Below are positions 31,996-44,538 of a stretch of DNA of 64,000 nucleotides, one piece after another; within the stretch, counting starts at the first letter, position 1; every line of letters begins with the position of its first letter. The notes under the pieces are model-generated. The model did not search any database and was not told the DNA's origin. It saw only the letters and a program-made list of their open reading frames with translations. The DNA lies in contig NZ_RXFQ01000005.1 in assembly GCF_003951285.1 (NCBI RefSeq), forward strand, positions 168,501 to 232,500, in the 5' to 3' direction. The DNA comes from Variovorax beijingensis (lineage in GTDB: Bacteria > Pseudomonadota > Gammaproteobacteria > Burkholderiales > Burkholderiaceae_C). A program made the position numbers and the translations under genes.

Positions 31996-32573
31996 CAGAC
32001 AGCCACCTGCAGTGCAGCCTGCGCTTCGCGCGCAAGCAAAAAGTCGACAAAGGCGGCGAGGTTCTCGTGAACCAGGGTGTTCGCCGGGTATTCGGGGGGC
32101 AGCGGACTGACGCCGCGGCAGGCCGCGCCCATGCCGGTGAGAAGCAGGTGCGGCTCGCAGCCGGCGGCCGCGCCGGCCTGCAGGTCGCGCAGGCTGTCGC
32201 CCGCGGTGGGCACGTCCTTCAGGTCGATGCCGTAGCGGTCGCCGATCTGGCGGAACAGGCCCGGCGCGGGCTTGCGGCATTCGCAGCCCTCGTCGGGGCT
32301 GTGCGGGCAATAGAAGACCGCATCGACCCGCCCGCCCACGGCCGCGAGCATCTTGTGCATCTTGGCGTGCATGGCGTTGAGCGAGGCCATGTCGAACAGC
32401 CCGCGGCCCAGGCCCGACTGGTTGGACGCGATCACCACATGCCAGCCCGCATGGTTGAGCCGGGCCACGGCCTCGAGCGCACCGGGCAGCGGCGTCCACT
32501 CGATGTCGCTCTTGACGAAGTCCTCGCGGTGCACGTTGATCGTGCCGTTGCGGTCGAGGATGACGAGTTTCAT
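31995..32573 (-). CDS. gmhB: D-glycero-beta-D-manno-heptose-1,7-bisphosphate 7-phosphatase (GmhB), altered catalytic motif
   Basis: From the ATG at 32573 the protein is 192 residues. It has the zinc-binding Cys/His pattern CPHSPDEGCECRKP, SNQSG and GDSLRDLQA typical of GmhB, the phosphatase of the ADP-heptose pathway for lipopolysaccharide. The HAD nucleophile loop reads LDRNGTIN instead of the conserved DRDGTIN: Asp7 is present but the second aspartate, the general acid/base, is Asn9 (codon AAC). Activity may be reduced or changed, or the base may be a sequence error. It sits between glyS and a PlsC gene. Confidence 0.9.
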   Translation of the reverse strand: MKLVILDRNGTINVHREDFVKSDIEWTPLPGALEAVARLNHAGWHVVIASNQSGLGRGLFDMASLNAMHAKMHKMLAAVGGRVDAVFYCPHSPDEGCECRKPAPGLFRQIGDRYGIDLKDVPTAGDSLRDLQAGAAAGCEPHLLLTGMGAACRGVSPLPPEYPANTLVHENLAAFVDFLLAREAQAALQVAV

Positions 32574-32610
32574 GGCAGTGCCGCCCATCGTGAGGTCGCC
32601 GGGGGGATGA

Positions 32611-34749
32611 TCAAGCAGCCAGCCGCTCGAGCTGCGCCACGCGGTTCATCGCGGCGTGCAGCGACATCAGCAGGCCGAGCCGGTTGAGGCGCAGGTCGGC
32701 CTGTTCGGCATTGACCATCACGCCGTCGAAGAAGGCATCGACCGGCTCGCGCAGCGCGGCCAGGGTCTGCAGCGAGGCGGTGTAGTCGCCGGCATCGAAC
32801 TGGGTGTTGGCGGCGGGCACGACCTCGGCCATGGCGGCATGCAGCGCCTTCTCGGCGGGCTCCTGCAGCAGCAGCTCGCTGACATGCGCGTCGGCTTCGG
32901 GCGCCTTCTTGAGGATGTTGCCGATGCGCTTGTTGGCGGCGGCCAGCGCGGCGGCGGCGGGCAGCGCGGCAAAGGCGCGCACCGCCGCCAGCAGCTTGGG
33001 CACCTCGCCCAGGCGCTGCGGCCGCGGCGCCAGCACGGCGTCGACTTCCTGCGCGCTGGCGCCCTGCTCGCGCAGGCTGCCGGCCAGCCGGTCGAGGATG
33101 AAGTCCTGCAGCTCGGCCGTGGCCTTGCCGGTGTCGAAGCCGCCGATGTCCTTGAACTGCGCGGCGGCGTCCTGCAGCAGCGCGTCGAGCTTCAGCGGCA
33201 GGTCTTTCTCGATCAGCATGCGGATCACGCCGAGCGCATGGCGGCGCAGCGCGAAGGGGTCGCGGTCGCCGGTGGGCAGGTTGCCGATGCCGAACATGCC
33301 GACCAGCGTCTCGAGCTTGTCGGCCAGCGCGACCACCAGGCCCACGCTGTTGCGCGGCAGCTCGTCGCCGGCAAAGCGCGGCTTGTAGTGGTCTTCGATC
33401 GCGTCGGCCACTTCGGCAGACAGGCCGTCGTGCAGCGCGTAGTAGCGGCCCATGGTGCCCTGCAGCTCCGGGAACTCGCCGACCATGTCGGTCACCAGGT
33501 CGGCCTTGGCCAGTTGCGCGGCCTGCACGGCATGCGCGATGAGCGCGGCGGCGCCGAGCTTTTCGGCGATGCCGCGCGCAATGCGCATCACGCGTTCGAC
33601 ACGCTCGCCCTGGGTGCCGAGCTTGTTGTGGTAGACCACCTTGCCCAGCGATTCGACGCGCGAGGCCAGCGACTTCTTGCGGTCCTGGTCGAAGAAGAAC
33701 TTGGCGTCGGCCAGGCGCGGGCGCACCACGCGCTCGTTGCCGCCGACCACCGCGCTCGCGTCCTCGGGGCTGATGTTGCTGACGACCAGGAACTTGTTGG
33801 TGAGCCTGTTCGAGGCGTCGAGCAGCGGAAAGTACTTCTGGTTGGCCTTCATCGTGAGGATGAGGCACTCCTGCGGCACTTCGAGGAATTCTCGCTCGAA
33901 GCTGCAGACCAGCACGTTGGGCCGCTCGACCAGCGCGGTCACTTCGTCGAGCAGCGCGTCGTCATGAATGGGCACGGCGGCGCCGCCGACCCGCACGGCC
34001 GCGGCCGCGAGCTGGCGCGCGATCTCGGTGCGGCGCGCTTCGAAGCTCGCGATGACCGCGCCCTCGTCCTGCATCTGCAGCGCATAGCTGTTGGCGTCGC
34101 GCAGCACCACGGGATCGACGGCCGCCTCGAAGCGGTGGCCGTGGGTTTCGCGGCCGGCCTTCAGGCCGAGCGCCTCGACCGGCACCACGGCATCGCCATG
34201 CAGCGCCACCAGGCCATGCGCGGGGCGCACGAAGCTCACGCTGCTCCAGCCGGGCAGCTCGCAGCCGCTTTCGAGCTGGTAGCTCATCACCTTGGGAATC
34301 GGCAGCTTGGCGATGGCCTCGGCCAGCGCCTTCTGCAGGCCTTCAGCCAGCGTTGCGCCCTTGGCGGTGCTTTCGTAGAACAGCGCTTCGGCCTTGCCGT
34401 CCATCGCGCGCTTCAGGCCGGGCACGGCCGAGGCGTCGGCGCCCAGCGCGGCAAGCCGCTTGAGCAGGGCGGGCGTGGGCTGGCCGGAGGCGTCGAGCCC
34501 CACGGCCACGGGCATGAGCTTTTGCGAGACGGCCTTGTCGACGGCGCGCTCGGCCACGTGCGTGAGGTGCGCAGCGAGGCGGCGCGGCGACGCATAGGCC
34601 GTGAGCACCGAGGCGGGCTCGGCGAGCCCCTGGGCCACGAGCTGGTCGCGCAGCACGCCGGCGAAGGCATCGCCGAGTTTCTTCAGCGCCTTGGGCGGCA
34701 GCTCTTCGACGAAGAGTTCGACCAACAGGTTCTTTTGCACGCTCGTCAT
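32611..34749 (-). CDS. glyS: glycyl-tRNA synthetase beta subunit
   Basis: The 712-residue protein begins LLVELFVEELPPKALKKLG after a short leader (MTSVQKN), the GlyS N-terminus. It contains RDRKKSLASRVESLGKVVYHNKLGTQG and an HD-domain-like stretch further on, and ends with the anticodon-binding DALR-type domain. With GlyQ it forms the alpha2beta2 enzyme that charges tRNA-Gly. The length agrees with the family. It starts 3 bp after glyQ, so the two form one operon. Confidence 0.98.
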   Translation of the reverse strand: MTSVQKNLLVELFVEELPPKALKKLGDAFAGVLRDQLVAQGLAEPASVLTAYASPRRLAAHLTHVAERAVDKAVSQKLMPVAVGLDASGQPTPALLKRLAALGADASAVPGLKRAMDGKAEALFYESTAKGATLAEGLQKALAEAIAKLPIPKVMSYQLESGCELPGWSSVSFVRPAHGLVALHGDAVVPVEALGLKAGRETHGHRFEAAVDPVVLRDANSYALQMQDEGAVIASFEARRTEIARQLAAAAVRVGGAAVPIHDDALLDEVTALVERPNVLVCSFEREFLEVPQECLILTMKANQKYFPLLDASNRLTNKFLVVSNISPEDASAVVGGNERVVRPRLADAKFFFDQDRKKSLASRVESLGKVVYHNKLGTQGERVERVMRIARGIAEKLGAAALIAHAVQAAQLAKADLVTDMVGEFPELQGTMGRYYALHDGLSAEVADAIEDHYKPRFAGDELPRNSVGLVVALADKLETLVGMFGIGNLPTGDRDPFALRRHALGVIRMLIEKDLPLKLDALLQDAAAQFKDIGGFDTGKATAELQDFILDRLAGSLREQGASAQEVDAVLAPRPQRLGEVPKLLAAVRAFAALPAAAALAAANKRIGNILKKAPEADAHVSELLLQEPAEKALHAAMAEVVPAANTQFDAGDYTASLQTLAALREPVDAFFDGVMVNAEQADLRLNRLGLLMSLHAAMNRVAQLERLAA

Positions 34750-34752
34750 CGC

Positions 34753-35658
<906 letters not shown>

Positions 35659-35908
35659 GAAGCAGGCCGGCGTGACCGGGCATTGGACGGTAGCGCGATG
35701 AAGCACCGCGAAAGCAGACGATTTTACGGGCGGAGGGCCGCTCTCCCACAGCAAGCCGGGATGCCGGCCGCCTGCGCGGACCGGCCGGCCGTGCGACAAC
35801 CACGGGGCGGGGGCGCGCACCGCGCTTTTCCGAGGCTTCCTGCCCCCTCGCGACCGAACTTTCGCAGCCCATGGGGCTCTTCCCCTCCTTTTTCCGGTTT
35901 CCATCGAC
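35659..35908. other. 250-bp divergent intergenic region, no gene seen
   Basis: The region between glyQ and the lipid-kinase gene is GC-rich with short self-complementary stretches such as CCGGCCGGCCG. It must hold promoters for both directions but no convincing hexamers, riboswitch or small gene could be recognised. Confidence 0.5.
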
Positions 35909-36874
35909 ATGCAGCCGTCTCCCCTCGGTCCGAGCTCTCCCTTGTTTATCGTTCTCAACGCCGGCTCCGGCAGCGCGGACGCCGCCGAAACCCGCGAAAT
36001 CATCGAGCAGGGCTGCGCCGCGGCCGGCCGCAGGCTGCGCATCTTCCTGGTGGACGAACGCGCAACGGTGCAGGCGCTCGCGCGCGAGGCGGTCGAACGC
36101 GCCCGCGCCGTGGGCGGGGTGGTGGTTGCGGCGGGTGGCGACGGCACCATCAACACGGTGGCGCGGGCCACGCTCGGCAGCGGGCTGGCCTTCGGCGTGC
36201 TGCCACAGGGCACCTTCAACTATTTCAGCCGCGTGCACGGCATTCCGCGCGATACGGCGCAGGCGCTCCAGGTGCTGCTGGCCGAGCAGCCGCGGCCGGT
36301 GCAGGTGGGGCTGGTCAATGACCGCCTGTTCCTGGTGAATGCCAGCATGGGCCTGTATGCCGAACTGCTGGAGGAGCGCGAAAGCTACAAGGTGCGCTAC
36401 GGCCGCAGCCGCTGGGTCGCGTTCTTCGCCGGCCTGCTCACCGTGATGCGCGGCCACCGGCACTGGAACCTGCGCATCGCCTCGCACGGGGTGGAGCGCG
36501 ACATCCGCACGACGACGCTTTTCGTGGGCAACAACCCGCTGCAGCTGCTGCAGGTGGGCATCGCGCATGCCGATGCGCCCGAGAATGGCCAGCTGGCCGC
36601 CATCACCTTGAAGCCGACGAGCGTGCTTGCCATGCCCGGCCTGCTGGTGCGCGGCGCGCTCGGCCGGCTGGGGAACGCCGACGAGGTGCTGAGCTTTCCG
36701 TTCGAGTCGATGACGGTGAAGGCCGGCCGCCTGCACCCGCCGCGCCGCGTGAAGGTGGCCACCGACGGCGAGATCGCCTGGGCCGAGATGCCGCTGCTGT
36801 TCCGGGTCTCGCCCGAACCGCTGTGGCTGGTGCGGCCCGACGTCGCGCCCGAACTGGAGGCCGCGAAGCAATGA
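35909..36874 (+). CDS. diacylglycerol kinase / lipid kinase family protein (DAGK catalytic domain)
   Basis: The 321-residue protein begins [22 protein letters not shown]. The nucleotide-binding motif [13 protein letters not shown] (about residues 72-84) is the DAGKc signature, followed by [11 protein letters not shown]. It would phosphorylate diacylglycerol, ceramide or a related lipid at the inner face of the membrane. It shares the YegS/BmrU-like fold. Its stop overlaps the next start as ATGA, so it is coupled to the metallophosphoesterase and probably to the PAP2 gene. Confidence 0.9.
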   Translation: MQPSPLGPSSPLFIVLNAGSGSADAAETREIIEQGCAAAGRRLRIFLVDERATVQALAREAVERARAVGGVVVAAGGDGTINTVARATLGSGLAFGVLPQGTFNYFSRVHGIPRDTAQALQVLLAEQPRPVQVGLVNDRLFLVNASMGLYAELLEERESYKVRYGRSRWVAFFAGLLTVMRGHRHWNLRIASHGVERDIRTTTLFVGNNPLQLLQVGIAHADAPENGQLAAITLKPTSVLAMPGLLVRGALGRLGNADEVLSFPFESMTVKAGRLHPPRRVKVATDGEIAWAEMPLLFRVSPEPLWLVRPDVAPELEAAKQ

Positions 36875-37695
36875 GCTGCCTGCTGCAGATCTCCGATACG
36901 CATTTCGGCACCGAGCAGCCCGATGTCATGGCGGCGCTCGAGCGGCTCGCGCGGGCCCTGGCGCCGCAGGTGGTGGTGCTCTCGGGCGACATCACGCAGC
37001 GCGCCACGCGCAAGCAGTTCGCGGCCGCGCGCGCCTTCGTCGACCGGCTGGCCGCACCGGCCGTGGTGGCCATTCCGGGGAACCACGACATTCCGCTGTT
37101 CCAGCTGGGGGCGCGCCTGTTCTCGCCTTACGAGCGCTACGCCGGCGCCTTCGGCACCGACCTGGAACCGGTGTTCGAATCCGCCGACTGGCTGGTGGCG
37201 GCGGTCAACACCACGCGCTGGTACCGGCATGCGGACGGCGAGGTCTCGCCGGCGCAGATCGAGCGGGTGGCGGCGCGGCTGGCGGGCGCCTTGCCTTCGC
37301 AATTGCGCGTGGTGGTCACGCACCAGCCGGTGATGGTGACGCGGCAGGAAGACATGCCGAACCGGCTGCACGGGCGCGAAGCCGCCGTCGCGCGCTGGTG
37401 CGCGGCCGGCGCCGACCTGATCCTGGGCGGCCACATCCACCTGCCGTTCGTGCGCTCGCTGCACGGTGCGTACGCCGGCTGCCCGCGCACCGCATGGGCT
37501 GTGCAGGCCGGCACGGCCGTGTCGTCGCGCGTGCGCGCGGGCCATCCCAATTCGGTGAACGTGCTGCGCCTGGGCGCGCCGGAAGATGGCCGCGTGTGCC
37601 AGGCCGAGCGCTGGGACCATTCGGCCGCCGACAAGGCCTTCGTGTGCGCCAAGGTTTTGCGGCTTCCGCTTGCCAGCGCCGCGGTGGCCGCTTAG
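36871..37695 (+). CDS. calcineurin-like metallophosphoesterase
   Basis: From the ATG at 36871 the protein is 274 residues with motifs QISDTHFG, VVLSGDITQRA, IPGNHDIP, VVTHQPV and GGHIHLPF, the complete two-metal phosphoesterase site. It has no signal peptide, so it works in the cytosol, possibly on a phospho-lipid head group or cyclic nucleotide. Translational coupling to a lipid kinase on one side and a PAP2 phosphatase 10 bp downstream suggests a lipid-related substrate. The specific reaction is unknown. Confidence 0.9.
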   Translation: MSCLLQISDTHFGTEQPDVMAALERLARALAPQVVVLSGDITQRATRKQFAAARAFVDRLAAPAVVAIPGNHDIPLFQLGARLFSPYERYAGAFGTDLEPVFESADWLVAAVNTTRWYRHADGEVSPAQIERVAARLAGALPSQLRVVVTHQPVMVTRQEDMPNRLHGREAAVARWCAAGADLILGGHIHLPFVRSLHGAYAGCPRTAWAVQAGTAVSSRVRAGHPNSVNVLRLGAPEDGRVCQAERWDHSAADKAFVCAKVLRLPLASAAVAA

Positions 37696-37705
37696 GGTGC
37701 GCCGC

Positions 37706-38524
37706 ATGCCGATGGAAGCCCCTGCCCTCGTTCTTCTCGCCCGCCAGCTGGGCGAACATTCGCTCGCCTGGTTCGCAGGCGTTCTTGCTGTCTCGGTGCT
37801 CGGCGCCGGCATGGCCTGCCGGGCGCTGAAGCGGCGGCGCATCAGGAGATCGTCGAGCGAAGAGCCCGACGAACCGCGGCTGGCCGCCGGGCTGGCCATC
37901 GGCTTCCTCTCGATCCTCGGGGCGGCCAGCCTGGTGGCGTATCTCGCATCGAAGCTCGGCGACGGGCGCCTGCTGGGCCTGGCCGACCAGGCACTGGCCG
38001 ATGCGGTCGGCGACCACGTGCCGTGGGCAGCGCTCGTGGCTTTCAGCTGGCTCACGCACCTGGGCGACGCCGAACTGCTGGCGCCGGTGTGCTTCGTGGT
38101 GGCCCTGCTGCTGTGGCGCCGCGCACACCATGGCCTGGCGCTGGGCTGGGTCATGGCGCTCGGAGGCATCGTGCTGCTGAACCCGGCGCTCAAGCGCATC
38201 TTCGCGCGCGCGCGGCCGCTGCACGACCATGGGCTGGCGCTGGAGACGAGCTTCAGCTTCCCGAGCGGCCACAGCGCGGGCGCGATCGTGAGCTACGGCA
38301 TGCTGCTGTATCTGGCGCTGCGCCTGTTGCCGGCGCGCTGGCATGTGCCGACGGCCATGGCGGCCGCCGCCGCCATCGTCACCATCGCGAGCAGCCGCGT
38401 GTTCTTGCAGGTGCATTTCGCAAGCGACGTGGCGGCCGGCCTGCTGACCGGCCTGGCCTGGCTGCTCGTGTGCGTGGGCAGCCTCGAATACGCGCGGCAC
38501 CGCAAGCGGCGCGCCGCGCGCTAG
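37706..38524 (+). CDS. PAP2-family membrane phosphatase
   Basis: The 272-residue protein starts at 37706 (MPMEAPALVLLARQLGEH). It has multiple transmembrane segments and all three PAP2 motifs: KRIFARARPLHDHG, SFPSGHSAG and SRVFLQVHFASDV. These enzymes dephosphorylate phosphatidic acid, phosphatidylglycerophosphate or undecaprenyl pyrophosphate on the periplasmic side of the inner membrane. Placement in an operon with a lipid kinase suggests phosphatidic acid or a related lipid. It converges with the asparaginase gene across a 7-bp gap. Confidence 0.92.
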   Translation: MPMEAPALVLLARQLGEHSLAWFAGVLAVSVLGAGMACRALKRRRIRRSSSEEPDEPRLAAGLAIGFLSILGAASLVAYLASKLGDGRLLGLADQALADAVGDHVPWAALVAFSWLTHLGDAELLAPVCFVVALLLWRRAHHGLALGWVMALGGIVLLNPALKRIFARARPLHDHGLALETSFSFPSGHSAGAIVSYGMLLYLALRLLPARWHVPTAMAAAAAIVTIASSRVFLQVHFASDVAAGLLTGLAWLLVCVGSLEYARHRKRRAAR

Positions 38525-38531
38525 GGGGAGG

Positions 38532-40432
<1,901 letters not shown>

Positions 40433-40588
40433 GTTCTCTTCCGTCCGGCTGCCTGCATCCGCAGCACGCCCGGCCCTGCCGCTTCGTGACTTTCGACACT
40501 GGTTCGCCCGCGGCGGCGGCCGTAACTTCGCACGCTCGCCGCCGGGCTGGTCCGTCGCGGCGAGCCCGTACAAAGGAGGCGGGAGAAC

Positions 40589-41722
<1,134 letters not shown>

Positions 41723-41767
41723 CCGCGCCTGGGCACCCTGCCTCGGATGGGCCGGACGCAGCGACGA

Positions 41768-42487
41768 TCAGACCATGCTCACCCGGCCCGTCGCCAGGTC
41801 ATAGATCCCACCGACGACCTTGACCGCGCCGCTGGAAGCCATGCCCCCGAGGATGGGCGCCGACGTGGACAGGCGCGCCACGCTCTGCCGCACGTTCTGC
41901 TCTGTGGCCGCCTCCAGCAGCGAGGCAGGCCTGCGGCGCGACGCGGCCTCCACGGCCGGCCGGATCGACGCGACCAGCCCGGGCAGGTGCCCCGGCAGCA
42001 CGGCGTTCTCCTGCAGCACCTTGATGGTGGCCGAGATGGCGCCGCAGTTGCTGTGGCCGAGCACCATGATGAGCGGCACGTCGAGGAACTTGGCCGCGTA
42101 TTCCATGCTGGCAATGGCATCGTCGTTGACGAAGTTGCCGGCCAGCCGCACCACGAAGAGATCGCCCGGGCCCTGGTCGAAGGCCAGTTCCGGCGCCACG
42201 CGCGAATCCGCGCAGGCAAGGATCGCGGCGAACGGCTTCTGGCCCGAAGTGCGTGCCACGCGGCCCACGCTGAAATCGCGCTGCGTCTGCCGGCCCTGCG
42301 CATAGCGCAGATTGCCCTGCACCAGCCGCTGGAGCGCGGCATCGCCGCCGATGCGGTTGTCGGGCAGCGGCGTGTCGGCCGCGAACGCATCGGCGCCGGA
42401 CGCCAGGGCGGCGAAAGCGGCCGCGCCGCTCAGCAGCCGGCGGCGCGAGGTTGCCGGCACTGCGGCGGAAGGTAGGCAATCACACAT
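41768..42487 (-). CDS. beta-class carbonic anhydrase with Tat signal
   Basis: From the ATG at 42487 the protein is 239 residues. The N-terminus SRRRLLSGAAAFAALA is a twin-arginine signal, so a folded enzyme is exported to the periplasm. Zinc motifs ACADSRVAPEL and GHSNCGAI are intact, with the Asp-Arg dyad. It is distinct from the cytosolic carbonic anhydrase at 24696-25460. Conversion of CO2/bicarbonate at the cell surface is the expected role. It is divergent from an unclassified regulator gene. Confidence 0.9.
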   Translation of the reverse strand: MCDCLPSAAVPATSRRRLLSGAAAFAALASGADAFAADTPLPDNRIGGDAALQRLVQGNLRYAQGRQTQRDFSVGRVARTSGQKPFAAILACADSRVAPELAFDQGPGDLFVVRLAGNFVNDDAIASMEYAAKFLDVPLIMVLGHSNCGAISATIKVLQENAVLPGHLPGLVASIRPAVEAASRRRPASLLEAATEQNVRQSVARLSTSAPILGGMASSGAVKVVGGIYDLATGRVSMV

Positions 42488-42519
42488 GGGGAACTCCGTT
42501 CTTGGTGGTTGTCGAGTTC

Positions 42520-42534
42520 GCCGGGTCACCCGGC
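42520..42534. promoter_or_regulatory. dyad in the carbonic anhydrase / regulator divergent region
   Basis: GCCGGG and CCCGGC flank a 3-base spacer in the 123-bp space between the Tat carbonic anhydrase and the regulator-like gene. A looser inverted pair TTGTT (42569-42573) and AACAA (42589-42593) lies closer to the plus-strand start. Either may be an operator. Evidence is the symmetry alone. Confidence 0.3.
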
Positions 42535-42610
42535 AGGAAGTGCCGGGGCTTTCGCACTGGCGCACGAATTGTTACGCTCTGTATCGAAAACAACAAAGTC
42601 CAAACATTGC

Positions 42611-43468
42611 ATGGATTTCCTGCCGCCGCCAGATCTGGCGCTTCCGATCTCCTACGAGGCCCGCGCCCAGGCCGTGGCGCTGTATTGCGACGCGATCGTG
42701 CGCATGCACTGGGGGGAGCGGCTCATCAACAAGATCTTCGGCCGCGCCATGCAGTCGCACGCCGCGGGCCGGATCGTGGTGCAGCACTACCGCTGGAAGG
42801 AAGAAGGCGCCGAGCGCCCCACGCTGGCGCTGCTGCAGCGCCACGCGAGCCGCGGCACGCGCACGCTGGCCAGCTTCGTCGCCGTGCTGCGGCTCACGGG
42901 CATGGTGGCGGCCGAGGCCGATCCCGGCGACCGCCGCGTGCGGTACCTGGTGCCGCAGGAGCGGCTGATTGCCGGCCTGCGCGCCTGGATCGCCCACCAC
43001 CTGCGCTGCTGCGAGGCGCTCGGCTGGCTGGGCGCCGGCCATGCCGACAGGCTCATGGAGGATGCCGCCTTTTTCTCGGCCTTCGTGAGCCGCGCCGGCA
43101 CCATCCTGGACCAGGTGGCGCTGCACCGCGGCCGCTTCGGCGGCTGGAGCTGGTTCGACGAGCGCGACGGCGGCGGCCGGGTCGCGATGCTGCTGCTGCG
43201 CGACCATTTCAAGGCCAACCCGGTGGCAGGCTCGCCCCCGGCGGCCTTCCCGCTGCGCGCACGCGAACTCGCCGAGGGACTGGGCCTGTCGCACTCGCAC
43301 GTGCGCGGCATGCTGAAGGAGGCGACGGAGGCGGGCCACCTGGCGCATGACGCGGGGCGCGCGCAGGTGCGGCTCACGTCGCGCTTCCTGGACGAAGCGA
43401 CGAGCTGGCTGCTGCACTTCCTGTCGTGGTTCGCCGATGCCGCGCATGCGGCGCGGCGGGCCGGCTGA
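42611..43468 (+). CDS. putative winged-helix DNA-binding protein, unclassified
   Basis: Starting at 42611 (MDFLPPPDLALPISYEARAQ) the protein has 285 residues. I do not recognise a named family. Two stretches look like winged helices: residues about 65-120 (TLASFVAVLRLTGMVAAEAD then DRRVRYLVPQERL, MarR-like recognition helix and wing) and about 218-265 (RARELAEGLGLSHSHVRGML then AQVRLTSRFL). No signal peptide is present. It is divergent from the Tat carbonic anhydrase and convergent with the LysR gene, so regulation of one of these is possible. Confidence is good that it is a gene and low on the function. Confidence 0.7.
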   Translation: MDFLPPPDLALPISYEARAQAVALYCDAIVRMHWGERLINKIFGRAMQSHAAGRIVVQHYRWKEEGAERPTLALLQRHASRGTRTLASFVAVLRLTGMVAAEADPGDRRVRYLVPQERLIAGLRAWIAHHLRCCEALGWLGAGHADRLMEDAAFFSAFVSRAGTILDQVALHRGRFGGWSWFDERDGGGRVAMLLLRDHFKANPVAGSPPAAFPLRARELAEGLGLSHSHVRGMLKEATEAGHLAHDAGRAQVRLTSRFLDEATSWLLHFLSWFADAAHAARRAG

Positions 43469-43486
43469 GGCCGCACGCGGCCGCGT

Positions 43487-44428
43487 TCAGGACGCGCCCG
43501 CCTCCCAGGCGCGGCCCGCCGGGTCGGCCAGCGCGAGCCGCATGGTCTCGATGAAGCGGCGCAGCCGCGCGGGCTGGAAGCGCGACGGCGGATAGATCAG
43601 GTACACCGGCAACGGCGCCACATGCCACTGCGGCACGAGCTGCACCAGCCGGCCGGCGGCAATGTCCTCGTTCACAAGCCATGCCGAGCCCACGCAGGCG
43701 CCCAGGCCCATGCGCGCCGCGCTTTGCAGCGCATAGAGGCTGTCGGTGCTCATGCGCGGGCGAATCGGCACCCGGGCGATCTCGCCGGTCGGCCGGTGCG
43801 TGAGCACCACCTCGCTGCGATAGAAGGTGCGCAGCGCGAGCCACGGCAGTTCGGCCAGCGCCGACGCATGCGCGGGCGGCGCCCGCCCGGCCAGCACCGA
43901 GGGCGCGGCGACCACCACGCGCGGCACTTCCGAGAGCTTGATCGCCACCGCCATGGTGTCGGTCAGCTCGCCGACCTGGATCGCGCAGTCGACGCCTTCG
44001 GCGATGAAGTCGGGCCGGCGATCGTTCAGCAGCCATTCGACGGCCACCCGCGGGTAGGCACGAAGGTAGTCGGCCAGCGGACCGACCAGCAGCAACTGGC
44101 CCAGCGCATGCGGGGCCACCACGCGCAGCGTGCCCTCGGGCTCGTCGCCCACGCCGCGCAAATCGGCCTCGAAGGCGTGCCAGTCGGCGATCAGCTCCCG
44201 GGCGCGCTCGTAGCAGCGCTCGCCGTCCTCGGTGAGCTTCATGGCGTGCGTGGACCGGCGCAGCAGCCGCACGCCCAGCGAGCGCTCCAGCGCCTGCAGG
44301 CGGCGGCTCACGGTGGGCTGCGTCGCACCCATCTGGAGCGCGGCGGCCGAGAGGCTGCCGGCCTCGACGATATGGACGAAGGTCTGCATCAGCTCGATGC
44401 GGTCGGCGGCGGGGGAGGGAGTCGGCAT
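43487..44428 (-). CDS. LysR family transcriptional regulator
   Basis: The 313-residue protein starts at the ATG at 44428 (MPTPSPAADRIELMQTF). The N-terminal helix-turn-helix reads EAGSLSAAALQMGATQPTVS followed by RRLQALERSLGVRLLRR, and a periplasmic-binding-like effector domain follows from about residue 95. It is divergent from an MFS transporter gene, the classic arrangement in which LysR controls the neighbouring transporter. A T-N11-A motif with partial dyad symmetry lies 12 bp from its start. Confidence 0.92.
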   Translation of the reverse strand: MPTPSPAADRIELMQTFVHIVEAGSLSAAALQMGATQPTVSRRLQALERSLGVRLLRRSTHAMKLTEDGERCYERARELIADWHAFEADLRGVGDEPEGTLRVVAPHALGQLLLVGPLADYLRAYPRVAVEWLLNDRRPDFIAEGVDCAIQVGELTDTMAVAIKLSEVPRVVVAAPSVLAGRAPPAHASALAELPWLALRTFYRSEVVLTHRPTGEIARVPIRPRMSTDSLYALQSAARMGLGACVGSAWLVNEDIAAGRLVQLVPQWHVAPLPVYLIYPPSRFQPARLRRFIETMRLALADPAGRAWEAGAS

Positions 44429-44438
44429 GACCTTTTTT

Positions 44439-44453
44439 ATGCGTGAAGCGTAT
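44439..44453. promoter_or_regulatory. LysR-type T-N11-A box candidate
   Basis: ATGCGTGAAGCGTAT shows the T-N11-A spacing (T at 44440, A at 44452) with partial dyad symmetry (ATGCG and CGTAT). It lies in the 110-bp divergent region between the LysR and MFS genes, close to the LysR start, where autoregulatory sites are common. Confidence 0.4.
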
Positions 44454-44538
44454 GGGCATTGTGCGATCTGCGGGACTACCAAGCCAAGCATCTCAGGTGC
44501 ACATTTCAATCCTCGCTCGATATTCAAGGGTTAACACC

